From: a virus
Virus record (IMG/VR): IMGVR_UViG_3300042879_002939
Span: 1-42,076 of that record
DNA: 42,076 nt
Direction: 5' to 3' (one strand)
Within the stretch, counting starts at the first letter, position 1, and the number at the start of each line of letters is the position of its first letter. Position numbers and translations under genes: made by a program. Below the pieces are notes generated by a model. The model saw only the letters and a program-made list of their open reading frames with translations. It had not been told where the DNA came from and searched no databases. This document shows, in pieces, positions 8,178-16,860 of the stretch.

Positions 8178-9590
8178 TCAGGCGAACAGGTCGGTGATGT
8201 AGGTGTTCACCAGGTGGGAGCGGAAGGTGACCCGCTCGGCAGGGAACGGCGGGGTGAAGTCGAAGTCGAAGAACACCTGGCCGTTGCTGATGCTCACGGG
8301 GGTGTTGAGCTCAGGGTCCACCCAGACGTCGCCGCCGAGGATGGCGCCGCGCGCCTTGAGGCTGCGCAGGTACTCCCGCACCGACTCCTGCACCTCCTCG
8401 AGGTAGGTGGCGGTGATGCAGCGATCGACGGCCCACAGGTGGCCGCGGAGGATCGACTCGTTGATCATGTCCGCCGTGCGCCGCACCGAGAGGAAGGCGT
8501 ACTTCGGATCCATCGCTAGGGTGCGGTTGCCCCAGAGGCGGAAGCCCTGCTCGCGGATGATCGTGGCGATCTTCTGCTCGTTGAGCAGGTTGGCGCGGGA
8601 GGTGTAATCGCCGAGCGCGAAGTCGATCGCGCGGGCGGTGCCCTCGATGCCGTTGATCTCGTTGTTGGAGGGGCTCCACCAGAAGCCCTTCTCGTTGTCG
8701 ACCTTGTTGATCAGGCCGGCGACAGCGGAGCTCGCGGGAATGCTGGCCCCGTCGCTCAACACCCAGGGGTCGACCACGTAGATGCGATCGGAGCCGAAGT
8801 CATCGGCGATCTGGATCGCGGCTGCGTCGGTGGTGTTGGGACCGTCGGCGACGATCACCGCGCGCAGGCGCTGCGCGATGCCGACCATCTCGGCCAGCAC
8901 CTCGGAGCGGACGGCGCCACGGGTGACCGCGCCGGCCACCGCCTGCACGCCGCCTGCAGGGGGCGCAGCGATCGCGATGGTGGGGTCGGTGGCGTAACCC
9001 TTGCCCGGGCTGGTGATGGTGATGCTCACCACCTTGCCGGCGTTCGCTCCGGTGCCGAGCACCGCAGCAGCGGTAGCGCCAGAGCCGCCGCCGCCGGTGA
9101 TGGTCACAGCCGGGGCGGTGGTGTAACCGCTGCCCTGGGTGGTGACGGCGATCGAGAGGATGCCGTTGCTGGTGCGCTGATGCGTGAAGCCGGGGGCGAT
9201 GAGGATGCGTGGCGCAAAGCCGACGGCGTTCTCGGCCGCCAGGAACGCATGCACGCCCTCATAGGCGCCGGTTCCGTTGTCGATGCCGCCGCGCACGTTG
9301 TCGATGGTGGCGGCTTCAGTGCCCTCCTCCTCGACACGGATCATCACGACGACAGCGCCGGCCTGGTCGTAGATCAGATCGAGCGCCGGCTGCAGCGTGC
9401 CTGCCTCGCCGAGGCCGGCCATCTCACTGCGGCGCGTGATGAGCACCGGGGTGTTGATCGGGAACTTCAGCTCGTCTGCATCGGGCGCAGTGCCGACGAT
9501 GCCGATCACACTGGATCGAACGGTCTGGATTGGGCGAGCCCCAGTGTCGATCTGGAGCACCTCCACACCATGGAGGAAGGTCGTGGTCAT
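8178..9590 (-). CDS. FI: tail sheath protein with inserted beta-rich domain
   Basis: A 470-residue P2 FI-like contractile sheath protein. N-terminal conserved block: HGVEVLQIDTGARPI then SVIGIVGTAP. C-terminal conserved block: FVDP-type strand (YVVDPWV), GFRLWGNRTLA and EYLRSLKARGAILGGDVW. After APRILIAPGF the P2 sequence would run straight into the LRAVIVADGP region, but here about 85 residues (143-227) are inserted. They contain two related repeats, GSGYTTAPAVTITGGGG and GKGYATDPTIAIAAPP. That repeat type is also seen in surface-exposed phage proteins, so the insert may decorate the outside of the sheath. Confidence 0.95.
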   Translation of the reverse strand: MTTTFLHGVEVLQIDTGARPIQTVRSSVIGIVGTAPDADELKFPINTPVLITRRSEMAGLGEAGTLQPALDLIYDQAGAVVVMIRVEEEGTEAATIDNVRGGIDNGTGAYEGVHAFLAAENAVGFAPRILIAPGFTHQRTSNGILSIAVTTQGSGYTTAPAVTITGGGGSGATAAAVLGTGANAGKVVSITITSPGKGYATDPTIAIAAPPAGGVQAVAGAVTRGAVRSEVLAEMVGIAQRLRAVIVADGPNTTDAAAIQIADDFGSDRIYVVDPWVLSDGASIPASSAVAGLINKVDNEKGFWWSPSNNEINGIEGTARAIDFALGDYTSRANLLNEQKIATIIREQGFRLWGNRTLAMDPKYAFLSVRRTADMINESILRGHLWAVDRCITATYLEEVQESVREYLRSLKARGAILGGDVWVDPELNTPVSISNGQVFFDFDFTPPFPAERVTFRSHLVNTYITDLFA

Positions 9591-9603
9591 GGGCGGAAGC
9601 CTC

Positions 9604-9624
9604 CTGTCGGGTTGATTCTAGGGG
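9604..9624 (-). promoter_or_regulatory. promoter-like block upstream of sheath
   Basis: Read leftward, CCCTAGAATCAA (9624 to 9613) is followed by CCC then GACAGGAGG, then the sheath ATG at 9590. TAGAAT matches the sigma-70 -10 box at five of six positions. No good -35 box lies 16-18 bp upstream. The same block occurs in front of the capsid gene (24408-24419). GGAGG doubles as the ribosome binding site. A late, activator-dependent promoter is the simplest reading. Confidence 0.5.
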
Positions 9625-9639
9625 TGCTGGCCTGGGGGC

Positions 9640-10191
9640 TCATTCCCAGGTGATGTTGACGGCGCCTTGGTCGAAGGCGTCGGTGCCGTTGGCGGTGACG
9701 ATGCGCAGGCAGTCGAGCGCGCCGGCCAGCTCGATGAAGCCACCGGAGATGGTGGAGCCCTGGGTGCCGCCGGTGACCAGCGAGCCGGATGCCACCCAAG
9801 AGTTGCCGCCGATGTTGTTGAAGGTGAGAGTGCCGAAGTGGCTGTAGCCGGCGGCGTTGTTGAAGATCGGGATGCCGTTCACGGATGAGATCAGCACAAC
9901 GTCTTGTTGCACGGGACTGACCCAGGAGAAGGTGCTGTGGCCGGTGTAACCCGACGTGGTTGGCGCGCCGCCCGTACCGAGCTGCACCAGGAGGTTGGCC
10001 GTGCCGTTGGTGGAGACGAACCAGAGGTGCAGGGTGACGCGCCGGGCCCACGATGGGATGCCGGTGAACTCCTTGGCCACGCCGCTGGTAGTGGCCTGCG
10101 TAGTGCCGAGACGGATCATCGACTCACCCATGTCGTTGCGGCCGAGGGTCGAGTCCGACACCATGGCGCCGGGGATGCGTTGAAGGGGCAT
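9640..10191 (-). CDS. tail fibre tip protein, stand-alone copy
   Basis: The 183-residue protein is almost entirely one fibre-tip domain. It has the widespread phage motif FTGIPSWARR, then STNG, SGYTGHSTFSW, and ends LRIVTANGTDAFDQGAVNI. The upstream fibre gene ends in a paralogous domain (IPSWARR, STNG, TGYAGSVF, LRITTVNGVDLFDFGQVNL). Such domains form trimeric receptor-binding tips. The two genes overlap by TAATG, suggesting coupled translation and possibly an alternative or extra tip. It lacks any shaft of its own beyond about 30 residues. Confidence 0.75.
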   Translation of the reverse strand: MPLQRIPGAMVSDSTLGRNDMGESMIRLGTTQATTSGVAKEFTGIPSWARRVTLHLWFVSTNGTANLLVQLGTGGAPTTSGYTGHSTFSWVSPVQQDVVLISSVNGIPIFNNAAGYSHFGTLTFNNIGGNSWVASGSLVTGGTQGSTISGGFIELAGALDCLRIVTANGTDAFDQGAVNITWE

Positions 10192-11381
10192 TATTCGAAG
10201 AGCAAGTTGACCTGGCCGAAGTCGAATAGATCGACGCCGTTGACGGTGGTGATCCGCAACCGATCGAGCACACCACCAAGATCCTTCGCGCCGGCGGTGC
10301 GGTGGAATGCGGCGGCATCGGCTCTGCCGAACTGACCAGAGCCCACCCAGACGTTTTCGCTGATGTTGATGAACTCGATCATCCCGGTGAGCAGCCCGCC
10401 GCTGGCCCAGGTGTAGACCAGCGGGAAGCCTGCTGTGCCGCTGTAGTTGCCTCCCGCCGATCCCCCCGTGGTGACTTCGTTGAAGACCGACCCGGCATAG
10501 CCGGTGGCTTGAAAGCCTGCGGAGGTGCCGAGCAGGATGATGATCGGGCTGGCGCCATTGGTGCTGAGTCCGTTGATCGCCACCTTGAGCCGCCGCGCCC
10601 AGGACGGGATGAGCGTGTAGTCGATGACGGCGCCGGTGCCGGCCTTGGCCGTCCCCAACGTGGGCGGCTGAGACAGCTTGGAGGGAGTCACCACAGCGTT
10701 GGCCAGCTTGGCGGTGCCGACTGCGCCATTGGCCAGCTTCTCCTCCGTCACCGCGCCATTGACGATCTTCGGCGTCGTCACCGCATCGTTGCGCAGCTTC
10801 ACGGTCGTCACCGTGTCGTCGCCCGGCGCACCCACAGACGCCACGCCCAGCGCCAGCACCCGCACCACGGTTCCCAGCGGCACGCCCTCGCTCAGCGTCA
10901 GCACCGTGCCGGCCATGTTGAGGCTGTACTCGCTCGTCGGCTGCACCACGCCATCGACCGTCACCAGCGCCGATGGCTTGTTGATCACCGGGGTAGAGAG
11001 GGTGAAGGCGCTCTGGTTCGCGGTGGCGATGAACACCATCTCCGCCTGCGTCTGGCCCTGCACGTAGCGCGCGTCGGACTCCGCCTTGTTGTAGACGTCA
11101 TCCGCATCGGCCTTCAGCGCCAGCTGGGTGGCCATGGTGGCGGCGAAGTTGGGATCGTCGCCCATCGCTGCCGCCAGCTCGTTGAGCGTGTTGAGCGCGC
11201 CCGGTGCGCCGCCGATCAGATCGGTCAGCAGCTGGTTTACCTCGGCCGATGTCGGCCTGGCGAAGACATCGGCATCGATGGCCGCCAGCGCCGCTCTCAG
11301 CCGCGGCACGTCATCGCTCAGCAGGTTGCCCTGGTTGGGCAGCTGGTAGCTGCGGTTGGTTGTCCTGTCGTCGATCGGCAT
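10191..11381 (-). CDS. tail fibre protein with repeat shaft and tip
   Basis: The 396-residue protein has an N-terminal attachment region (SYQLPNQGNLL, then LTDLIGGAPGALNTLNELAA, the usual tail-fibre linker). A middle domain follows (about 112-180, VNKPSALVTVDGVVQPTSEY type). At about 185-240 it carries repeats of NGAVTxxKLAN type that form a slender trimeric shaft. The C-terminal domain (about 255-396) carries IPSWARR and binds receptors. It is probably the main host-recognition fibre. It sits between the DUF4815 genes and the tip-only copy. Confidence 0.82.
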   Translation of the reverse strand: MPIDDRTTNRSYQLPNQGNLLSDDVPRLRAALAAIDADVFARPTSAEVNQLLTDLIGGAPGALNTLNELAAAMGDDPNFAATMATQLALKADADDVYNKAESDARYVQGQTQAEMVFIATANQSAFTLSTPVINKPSALVTVDGVVQPTSEYSLNMAGTVLTLSEGVPLGTVVRVLALGVASVGAPGDDTVTTVKLRNDAVTTPKIVNGAVTEEKLANGAVGTAKLANAVVTPSKLSQPPTLGTAKAGTGAVIDYTLIPSWARRLKVAINGLSTNGASPIIILLGTSAGFQATGYAGSVFNEVTTGGSAGGNYSGTAGFPLVYTWASGGLLTGMIEFINISENVWVGSGQFGRADAAAFHRTAGAKDLGGVLDRLRITTVNGVDLFDFGQVNLLFE

Positions 11382-11382
11382 A

Positions 11383-12810
11383 TCAGATCACCACGAGGCG
11401 GAGCTGGCGCAGCTGCGGTCGGGCCGCGGCGGAACCGGAGAGGGTGAGGCGCACGCGGGTGGTCGTGCCGCCGGCGCTGAAGTTGGCCACGGTGTGGATG
11501 CGCTCCACCCAGCCGTCGCCAACCGATGCGCTGCTGGTGAGCGCCACCGTCTGCCAGGTGCCGTCGCTCTTCTCGAACTCCACCAGCACGCTCGATCCGC
11601 CAGGCAGCAGCGCCTCGAAGGTGGCGCTGACCTTTGCGCCCGATGCGCACGGCACCGCGCGGCTCACATAGGTGGCGGTCTCCCCGAGGTTGCCGTAGAC
11701 CGCCTGGGTGCCGGCGAACAGGTAGGGGCTCTCGTTCTCCGTCCCGCGCAGCACCGCCGAGAGCGTCAGCGCCACGTTGAGATCCTCAGCCAGCTGGATG
11801 CGGGCGTTGTCTGCGCCACGGATCTGCGAGCCGTCAGGCCTGGTGAAGATGAACTCGGCATCAGTGGCGCTGCTCACCCGCTCGACGCCGGCCAGGGCCA
11901 CCAGGTCGGTGATGTCGCCGGAGGCCACCAGGATCGTGCCGGTTGCGGGCGTCGCCGGGCTGCCGGTCACGGTGTAGGTGAACGTCGTGGTGTTGGTGAC
12001 GGTGATCGTGAACGCGCCGTTGTAGGCGGTCTGCGTCGCGCCGCTGATCACCACCTTCTGGCCAGTGGCGAACCCGTGCGGGGTGCTCGTGGTCAGCGTG
12101 GCGGTGGTGCCCGAGCGGGTCAGGCTGGCGACCACTGCACCGCGCAGCTGGCCCAGCTCCACGGTGCGAGTGTTGGATGTGAACTTCGCCCCGTACATGC
12201 GGAACGTCAGGTCGCTCTCCTGCACCGGCGTCCAGGTCGAGGCGTTGCTCGACTTGAGCATCGTGCCGATCGTGTACGGCTGCGAGGTGACGAACTGCTG
12301 GGCGCTGGCATCGAACTTGCCGAGCTCCGCCAGGCCCACCGCATGCACAGCGTCATCGGTGAGCAGCACCATGGCGTACTCGACGCCGGCCTGCAGGAAC
12401 ACCGGCCGGGTCAAGGTGATCTTGTTCCACGCCCCCACCGTGATCGCCGTGCCCTGCAGCACGCCCTCCGCGAGGGTGGTGGCGTTGGGCAGGCCCAGCT
12501 CCGTCTCGCGGATCTCCAGGTAGACCTTGTTCGCGGTGTTGCCGCGCGCGGTGAACTTGAACTCCACGCTCGTCAGGTGCCGCGGCTGATCCAGTCGGAA
12601 GGTCTGCGCCAGCGGATCCCAGAACCGCGTCTCGATGGTGGTGAGCTGCCGCTGCGTGCGGGTGAGGATCGTGCCGGACCCGATGAACCGCGCCGCGCCG
12701 AAGCTGCCCTGGTTGCCCAGGAACGTGACGCGCTTCGTGCCCACGGGCACGTTGGACGGAATCGTGAACGACCCCGTGATCTGACCGGCTGAGTTGGCTG
12801 TGAGTGGCAT
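11383..12810 (-). CDS. C-terminal half of a DUF4815-type tail protein
   Basis: The 475-residue protein starts MPLTANSAGQITGSFTIP and contains VGTKRVTFLGNQGSFG and WDPLAQTFRL. As I recall the family, these motifs lie inside single large DUF4815 proteins, downstream of the part encoded by the preceding gene. The two frames are the same and are separated only by TGA TAG and two sense codons. The ATG at 12810 has no clear Shine-Dalgarno. Later residues contain an Ig-like segment (HGFATGQKVVISGA, TAYNGAFTITV) and a C-terminal jelly-roll-like region. Likely a baseplate-peripheral structural protein. Confidence 0.65.
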   Translation of the reverse strand: MPLTANSAGQITGSFTIPSNVPVGTKRVTFLGNQGSFGAARFIGSGTILTRTQRQLTTIETRFWDPLAQTFRLDQPRHLTSVEFKFTARGNTANKVYLEIRETELGLPNATTLAEGVLQGTAITVGAWNKITLTRPVFLQAGVEYAMVLLTDDAVHAVGLAELGKFDASAQQFVTSQPYTIGTMLKSSNASTWTPVQESDLTFRMYGAKFTSNTRTVELGQLRGAVVASLTRSGTTATLTTSTPHGFATGQKVVISGATQTAYNGAFTITVTNTTTFTYTVTGSPATPATGTILVASGDITDLVALAGVERVSSATDAEFIFTRPDGSQIRGADNARIQLAEDLNVALTLSAVLRGTENESPYLFAGTQAVYGNLGETATYVSRAVPCASGAKVSATFEALLPGGSSVLVEFEKSDGTWQTVALTSSASVGDGWVERIHTVANFSAGGTTTRVRLTLSGSAAARPQLRQLRLVVI

Positions 12811-12819
12811 GGCTGGCTA

Positions 12820-14784
12820 TCAGGCTGGGGTGACGTTGATCCCGTCGAACAGAACCTGGGTGAGCGTCTCACCCGGGTCGAAGCCCTGCAGAGTGAAGTT
12901 GACCAGGATCTGGCGGAGGAACTCTGCAGGCCGTTGGCTTTCGCTCAGCAGCTCGGTGCGAGTGGCGGTTGTTGTGGCCGTCAGCAGGCGGCCCGCGGCG
13001 CCCTGGAAGATCGTCATCTGCTGGGTTGCAGGCGATGTCCAGATGGTGTCGATGAGCGTGAAGCGATCCACTGCAGGCGTCAGCACCACCGCCGCCGGGA
13101 TCGGATCGAACGCCTGGTAGGGATTGATCGGGCTGCCGCCGGTCTGCAGCGTCTGCGACAGGATGATCTCCTCGGTGTAGGGGAGCATCCAGTCCTGGTC
13201 GTTGTTGTCCGGCGCCCGATAGACCGTCGGTGCGATCGGCAGCTGCAGGGTTCCATCGACGATCGAGGCGGTCTGGTTGACCCCCTGGTCGCGCAGGTCG
13301 TCGTCGATGAAGGGATCGACGAACACACCGCGCTTGCTGCTGGGCTCCCGCGAGCTGATGTCGGTCTTGAGCCGCTCCACTGCCACGAGGTCGAACAGGT
13401 CGACGATCAGCGACCGCATCCGCTCCAGCTGGTCGAAGGGGATCGCGCGGATGCCGTCGTTGGTCACGTTCGGCGTGAGGCCCCAGCGTTGTTCGATCGT
13501 CGCCAGGCTCAGCAGGTTGCCGGGCACTGCAGGCGGCAGGGCGGTGAACCTGCTGCTGATGCCCTTGACGCGGGAGAAGATGCCCTCGCGGTCGATGCAG
13601 ATCCGGTCGTAGCGCGGCAGCTTCCAGCGGTAGTCGGTGAGCACCAGGGTGCCGTTGACTGCGCCAGTCACCGTGAAGCTGCCGGCCTGCAGATCCACTG
13701 CCGAGGGGGTGACGTTCCCCAGGTAGCGGTAGGTGATCGAGTAGGTGGAGCCGGGTGCCGGCTCAGCGCCGCCAGGGCTCCAGTCCACCTTGTCGCCGTT
13801 GAGGAAAAAGTCGGTCGTCGCGGTGTAGGTGGTGCCGCCCTGGGTGATGCTCTCGATGCTCAGCACCGACACATCAGGGAGGGTGTCCTGGCCGCCGCTG
13901 ACACCGCCACGGGTGATGGTGACGGTCTTCTCGCGGGTGATCACCACCTCGAGAATGCTCTCGACCGGGAAGCGGTTCAGCTGGATGGTGGCGCTGCCGC
14001 CGGTCGTGCCGGTGAAGGTGTCGGGCTCAGCGTCGACCAGCTCCAGGTCTGGATCCTCGGCATAGGTGAGGCGCGTGCTGGCCAGCTTGTCGATCTTGTA
14101 GCCGAAGATGTTGCCGACGCCATCACGCACCGAGAAGGCGTTGACGCCGGCCGCCAGGCCCAGCGCCGTGACGCCGAGGCCGGTGACGATGTAGTTGCCG
14201 TTGCTCTCTCGGTCGTAGCGAGCGAGCGCCTCGGAGAAGCTATCGCCGACGCTGGCCTCGGCCTGGTTGAGCAGCGCTCCGTCGATGATCGTCCAGACGG
14301 GGTAGAAGACGCCGGTGCTGCCATCGCCTTCACGGCCCCATGTGGCGGTGGTGCGAAGGCGGCCAGCGCCCGGTTCGTTGTAGTTGCGGGTGTTGGGCGC
14401 CGGGCACCGCAGCGTCGCGTCGTCCTGCTCGGTGATCACCTCATCGAGGATGAAGACGCCGATCAGCACCAGGCCCGTGGTGGAGATGGTGAAGGTGCGG
14501 GCCGGCACCTCGCGCACAGCGCCGCGCAGATAGATGGCGCTGGCCGGGCAGACGGTCTGGCCGGTGGTCGCGTCGATGGTGGGCGGCGTGCCGCGGATGA
14601 CGAAGCCATCGCGGAACACAGCATCTGCGATCCGCTTCAGCCGATCGATCAGCGTGCTCTGGATCTCGTTGATCTCGGAGCTCTGCACGCCAAAGCCGGC
14701 GCGCACCAGGATCTCGTCGTAGTGGAGATCCGGATCGAACCGGTTGTAGTAGGCGGGGAGCGGCTCTGGAAGAGTGATGGTCAT
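12820..14784 (-). CDS. DUF4815 domain tail/baseplate protein
   Basis: The 654-residue protein begins with the DUF4815 signature: LPAYYNRFDPDLHYDEILV and LQSS-type VQSSEINEIQSTLIDRLKRI. Members lie in phage tail modules between baseplate and fibre genes and are structural, with no defined activity. The end FDGINVTPA is followed in frame by TGA TAG and then the next gene, so relatives may make one longer chain. It overlaps the preceding gene by one base at 14784. Confidence 0.78.
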   Translation of the reverse strand: MTITLPEPLPAYYNRFDPDLHYDEILVRAGFGVQSSEINEIQSTLIDRLKRIADAVFRDGFVIRGTPPTIDATTGQTVCPASAIYLRGAVREVPARTFTISTTGLVLIGVFILDEVITEQDDATLRCPAPNTRNYNEPGAGRLRTTATWGREGDGSTGVFYPVWTIIDGALLNQAEASVGDSFSEALARYDRESNGNYIVTGLGVTALGLAAGVNAFSVRDGVGNIFGYKIDKLASTRLTYAEDPDLELVDAEPDTFTGTTGGSATIQLNRFPVESILEVVITREKTVTITRGGVSGGQDTLPDVSVLSIESITQGGTTYTATTDFFLNGDKVDWSPGGAEPAPGSTYSITYRYLGNVTPSAVDLQAGSFTVTGAVNGTLVLTDYRWKLPRYDRICIDREGIFSRVKGISSRFTALPPAVPGNLLSLATIEQRWGLTPNVTNDGIRAIPFDQLERMRSLIVDLFDLVAVERLKTDISSREPSSKRGVFVDPFIDDDLRDQGVNQTASIVDGTLQLPIAPTVYRAPDNNDQDWMLPYTEEIILSQTLQTGGSPINPYQAFDPIPAAVVLTPAVDRFTLIDTIWTSPATQQMTIFQGAAGRLLTATTTATRTELLSESQRPAEFLRQILVNFTLQGFDPGETLTQVLFDGINVTPA

Positions 14785-15272
14785 CAGAAGGTCACCACGA
14801 ACTCGAACAGCTGACGGGTTGTGATCTCACGGATGATCGGCGCCCGCCGCTCGATCACCAGCAGCGAGCCAGACTGCGCCACTTGAGACGGGGCCAGGTA
14901 GAACTGACCGCTCGGCACGCCAGCGGCGAGCACGGTGTTGAGGAAGATCGCCATCTCCCGGATGGTGCTGCCGACGCCATCTTCAAAGTCGAAGTGGAAC
15001 TTGAAGTAGAGGTTCTGCGTGGGGGTGTTGGTTGTGGAGAACTTGCCCTCGGTCACGGAGATGGGGCCGTTGACGTCGGGGGTGCAGAACTCCACGGCAG
15101 TGGCGCGGCGACGGCCGACCTCGGCCAGCAGAGCGGTGCTGTTCGCTGGCGGCGCGGGGGGATTGCTCCCCCATGCTGTGTTGCCGCTGCCCCATGCGAG
15201 GTGATGAGCAGTGCTCGCCTTGATGGCAGCGGCCAGGGCGATGCGCCCGCTGATGGAGAAGACTGGCGCCAT
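14784..15272 (-). CDS. tail protein, probable fibre/baseplate connector
   Basis: I do not recognise a named family for this 162-residue protein. It starts MAPVFSISGRIALAAAIKAS, and its middle LYFKFHFDFEDGVGSTIREM and the end RQLFEFVVTF look like small phage proteins encoded beside DUF4815 genes and tail protein I. All-beta composition with no signal peptide or membrane segment fits a structural part near the baseplate edge. GGAAGGA precedes the ATG by about 12 bases. Confidence 0.55.
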   Translation of the reverse strand: MAPVFSISGRIALAAAIKASTAHHLAWGSGNTAWGSNPPAPPANSTALLAEVGRRRATAVEFCTPDVNGPISVTEGKFSTTNTPTQNLYFKFHFDFEDGVGSTIREMAIFLNTVLAAGVPSGQFYLAPSQVAQSGSLLVIERRAPIIREITTRQLFEFVVTF

Positions 15273-15321
15273 GGTGTCGCTCTGATCCTTCCAGGATAGC
15301 TGCCCAGTCTGTTGTCACCGA

Positions 15322-16860
15322 CTAGGCGTCGGGGAACGGCCCGGTGGGCAGGGCCAGGGTGTTGGTGCCTGACAGAACCATCTTGCCGGCATTGGCGTCG
15401 GTGCCCACGGCGTAGAGCGACGATGGGCTGAGACGGAACTCATCGACGAAGCCGTCGAGATAGCCTCGGAAGTCGTCTCTTCCTATGTCAATGGGAGAGG
15501 GTTCAAAGTACCAATCCGTATCAACCGGGTCAATGTATTGCTCAACCGGCTCATCCACCAGATTGCCATCAAGAAACAGCGTTACAGTTCCTGCTGCTCT
15601 GGTTACAGCAACGTAATACCAGACATCGTTTGAAACCTGCGGGCCGGGTATAGCTACCTCGTCTTGGACCATGTGGTAGAGCTGGCCATCGACAATGAAC
15701 AGCCGATGGGTATCAAATTCTGGGTACAGGCTAAAGATCGGCGTCCAGTCTTCGTTCTGCCTCGTCCTGAACCAGCATTCAATCGTGAAGTCGCCGGCGC
15801 CGATCGCCGCTTCGCTGGCTGCGATCTGCAGGTATGCGTCGACGCCATCGAACTCAGCGCTGGCCCCGCCCCACTTGCTCTGCGCAGTGCTGATCTTCGC
15901 GCCGTCATAGGCCGTCACAGCAAGACCGCTGGTGCCGTTGTTGGCGAACACCGTGCTGTTGTTGCTGCCGTCCATGTGCAGCAGGATTGTCCCCAGCTCA
16001 GAGCCGCCGCCTGGGTCAGACTCCTCCGTCGTCATCGAGCTGCTCACCACCACGTTCACATCAGGCCAGGTCTCATTCTGCAGCCAGCTGAACGCGCCCC
16101 AGATCTGGCCTTCATATTGAGCGCTCACACCTTCCTGCGTCGTCAGCAGAACCGCAGGGCTCAGTGGATGCCATCCTTCATCCCACTGGTCCTGGTCGTA
16201 GCGGAACAGCCGGTAGGCCTCCACCAACCTGGGGATCACCTCAGTCCGTCCGCTCGACACCGAAGAGTCGACCGACACGAAGGAGGAGAGGATCTGTCCG
16301 TAGCTGATCTGCGGCCAGTCCGGCCGCGGCCGCACGCCAGAGTGGTCGTCGTAGATCGCACCCTCATCCCAGTCGCACTGGTCATAGACCGCGCGGCGGA
16401 AGTCGTAGACGGCGTAGATGCGCTGCAGCCGGCTGCGCACCGGGCTGCTGATCCTCGCCACCGCGACGATGCGATCGATGATCTCTTCGCCCTGCGTGGG
16501 AGCCGAGAGCCCCAGCATGTACTCGGCCCAGCGGTTCGTGCCGCCTTCCGACTCCTCGATGAGCCCCTCGATGCCGATCCACCCCAGGGCGATCCGCACC
16601 GATTCGGGGGTGCCGCGGATCCGCTGCCAGAGCACGCCATCGCGCAGCGCCAGGCGTTGATCGTTCCCCAGGTAGGGGAGGATCTCACCGAGGCCATATT
16701 CGTAGATCAGCCACGGCACCACCGAGTCGGGGATGTTGGTCCGCTTGGCGGTGCGGATGATCGGCACTGCGCCGCCGGCACGCTGCAGGCTGGAGGTCGC
16801 GCGGGAGAAGTCGCGCTCCAGCTGCGTGGCGTTGGGCGGCAGCAGGTCATAGCGGCTCAT
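15322..16860 (-). CDS. I: tail protein I fused to a LamG-like lectin domain
   Basis: The first 200 or so residues match P2 gpI (DLLPPNATQLERDFSRA, VPWLIYEYGLGEILPY, RIRGTPESVRIALGWIG). After a linker, residues about 285-500 form a concanavalin/LamG-like jelly roll: ILLHMDG, FDGVDAYLQIA, DFTIECWFRT, DVWYYVAVTRAAGTVTLFLDG and YLDGFVDEFRLS. P2 gpI is about 175 residues, so the lectin-like part is an added module that could bind surface sugars. The base composition drops between about 15450 and 15760, inside this module. It overlaps gpJ by ATGA. Confidence 0.88.
   Translation of the reverse strand: MSRYDLLPPNATQLERDFSRATSSLQRAGGAVPIIRTAKRTNIPDSVVPWLIYEYGLGEILPYLGNDQRLALRDGVLWQRIRGTPESVRIALGWIGIEGLIEESEGGTNRWAEYMLGLSAPTQGEEIIDRIVAVARISSPVRSRLQRIYAVYDFRRAVYDQCDWDEGAIYDDHSGVRPRPDWPQISYGQILSSFVSVDSSVSSGRTEVIPRLVEAYRLFRYDQDQWDEGWHPLSPAVLLTTQEGVSAQYEGQIWGAFSWLQNETWPDVNVVVSSSMTTEESDPGGGSELGTILLHMDGSNNSTVFANNGTSGLAVTAYDGAKISTAQSKWGGASAEFDGVDAYLQIAASEAAIGAGDFTIECWFRTRQNEDWTPIFSLYPEFDTHRLFIVDGQLYHMVQDEVAIPGPQVSNDVWYYVAVTRAAGTVTLFLDGNLVDEPVEQYIDPVDTDWYFEPSPIDIGRDDFRGYLDGFVDEFRLSPSSLYAVGTDANAGKMVLSGTNTLALPTGPFPDA

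Noticed and set aside
12934-14814. 626-codon + strand frame
   Set aside because: Antisense to the DUF4815 gene with recognised motifs; composition of a shadow.
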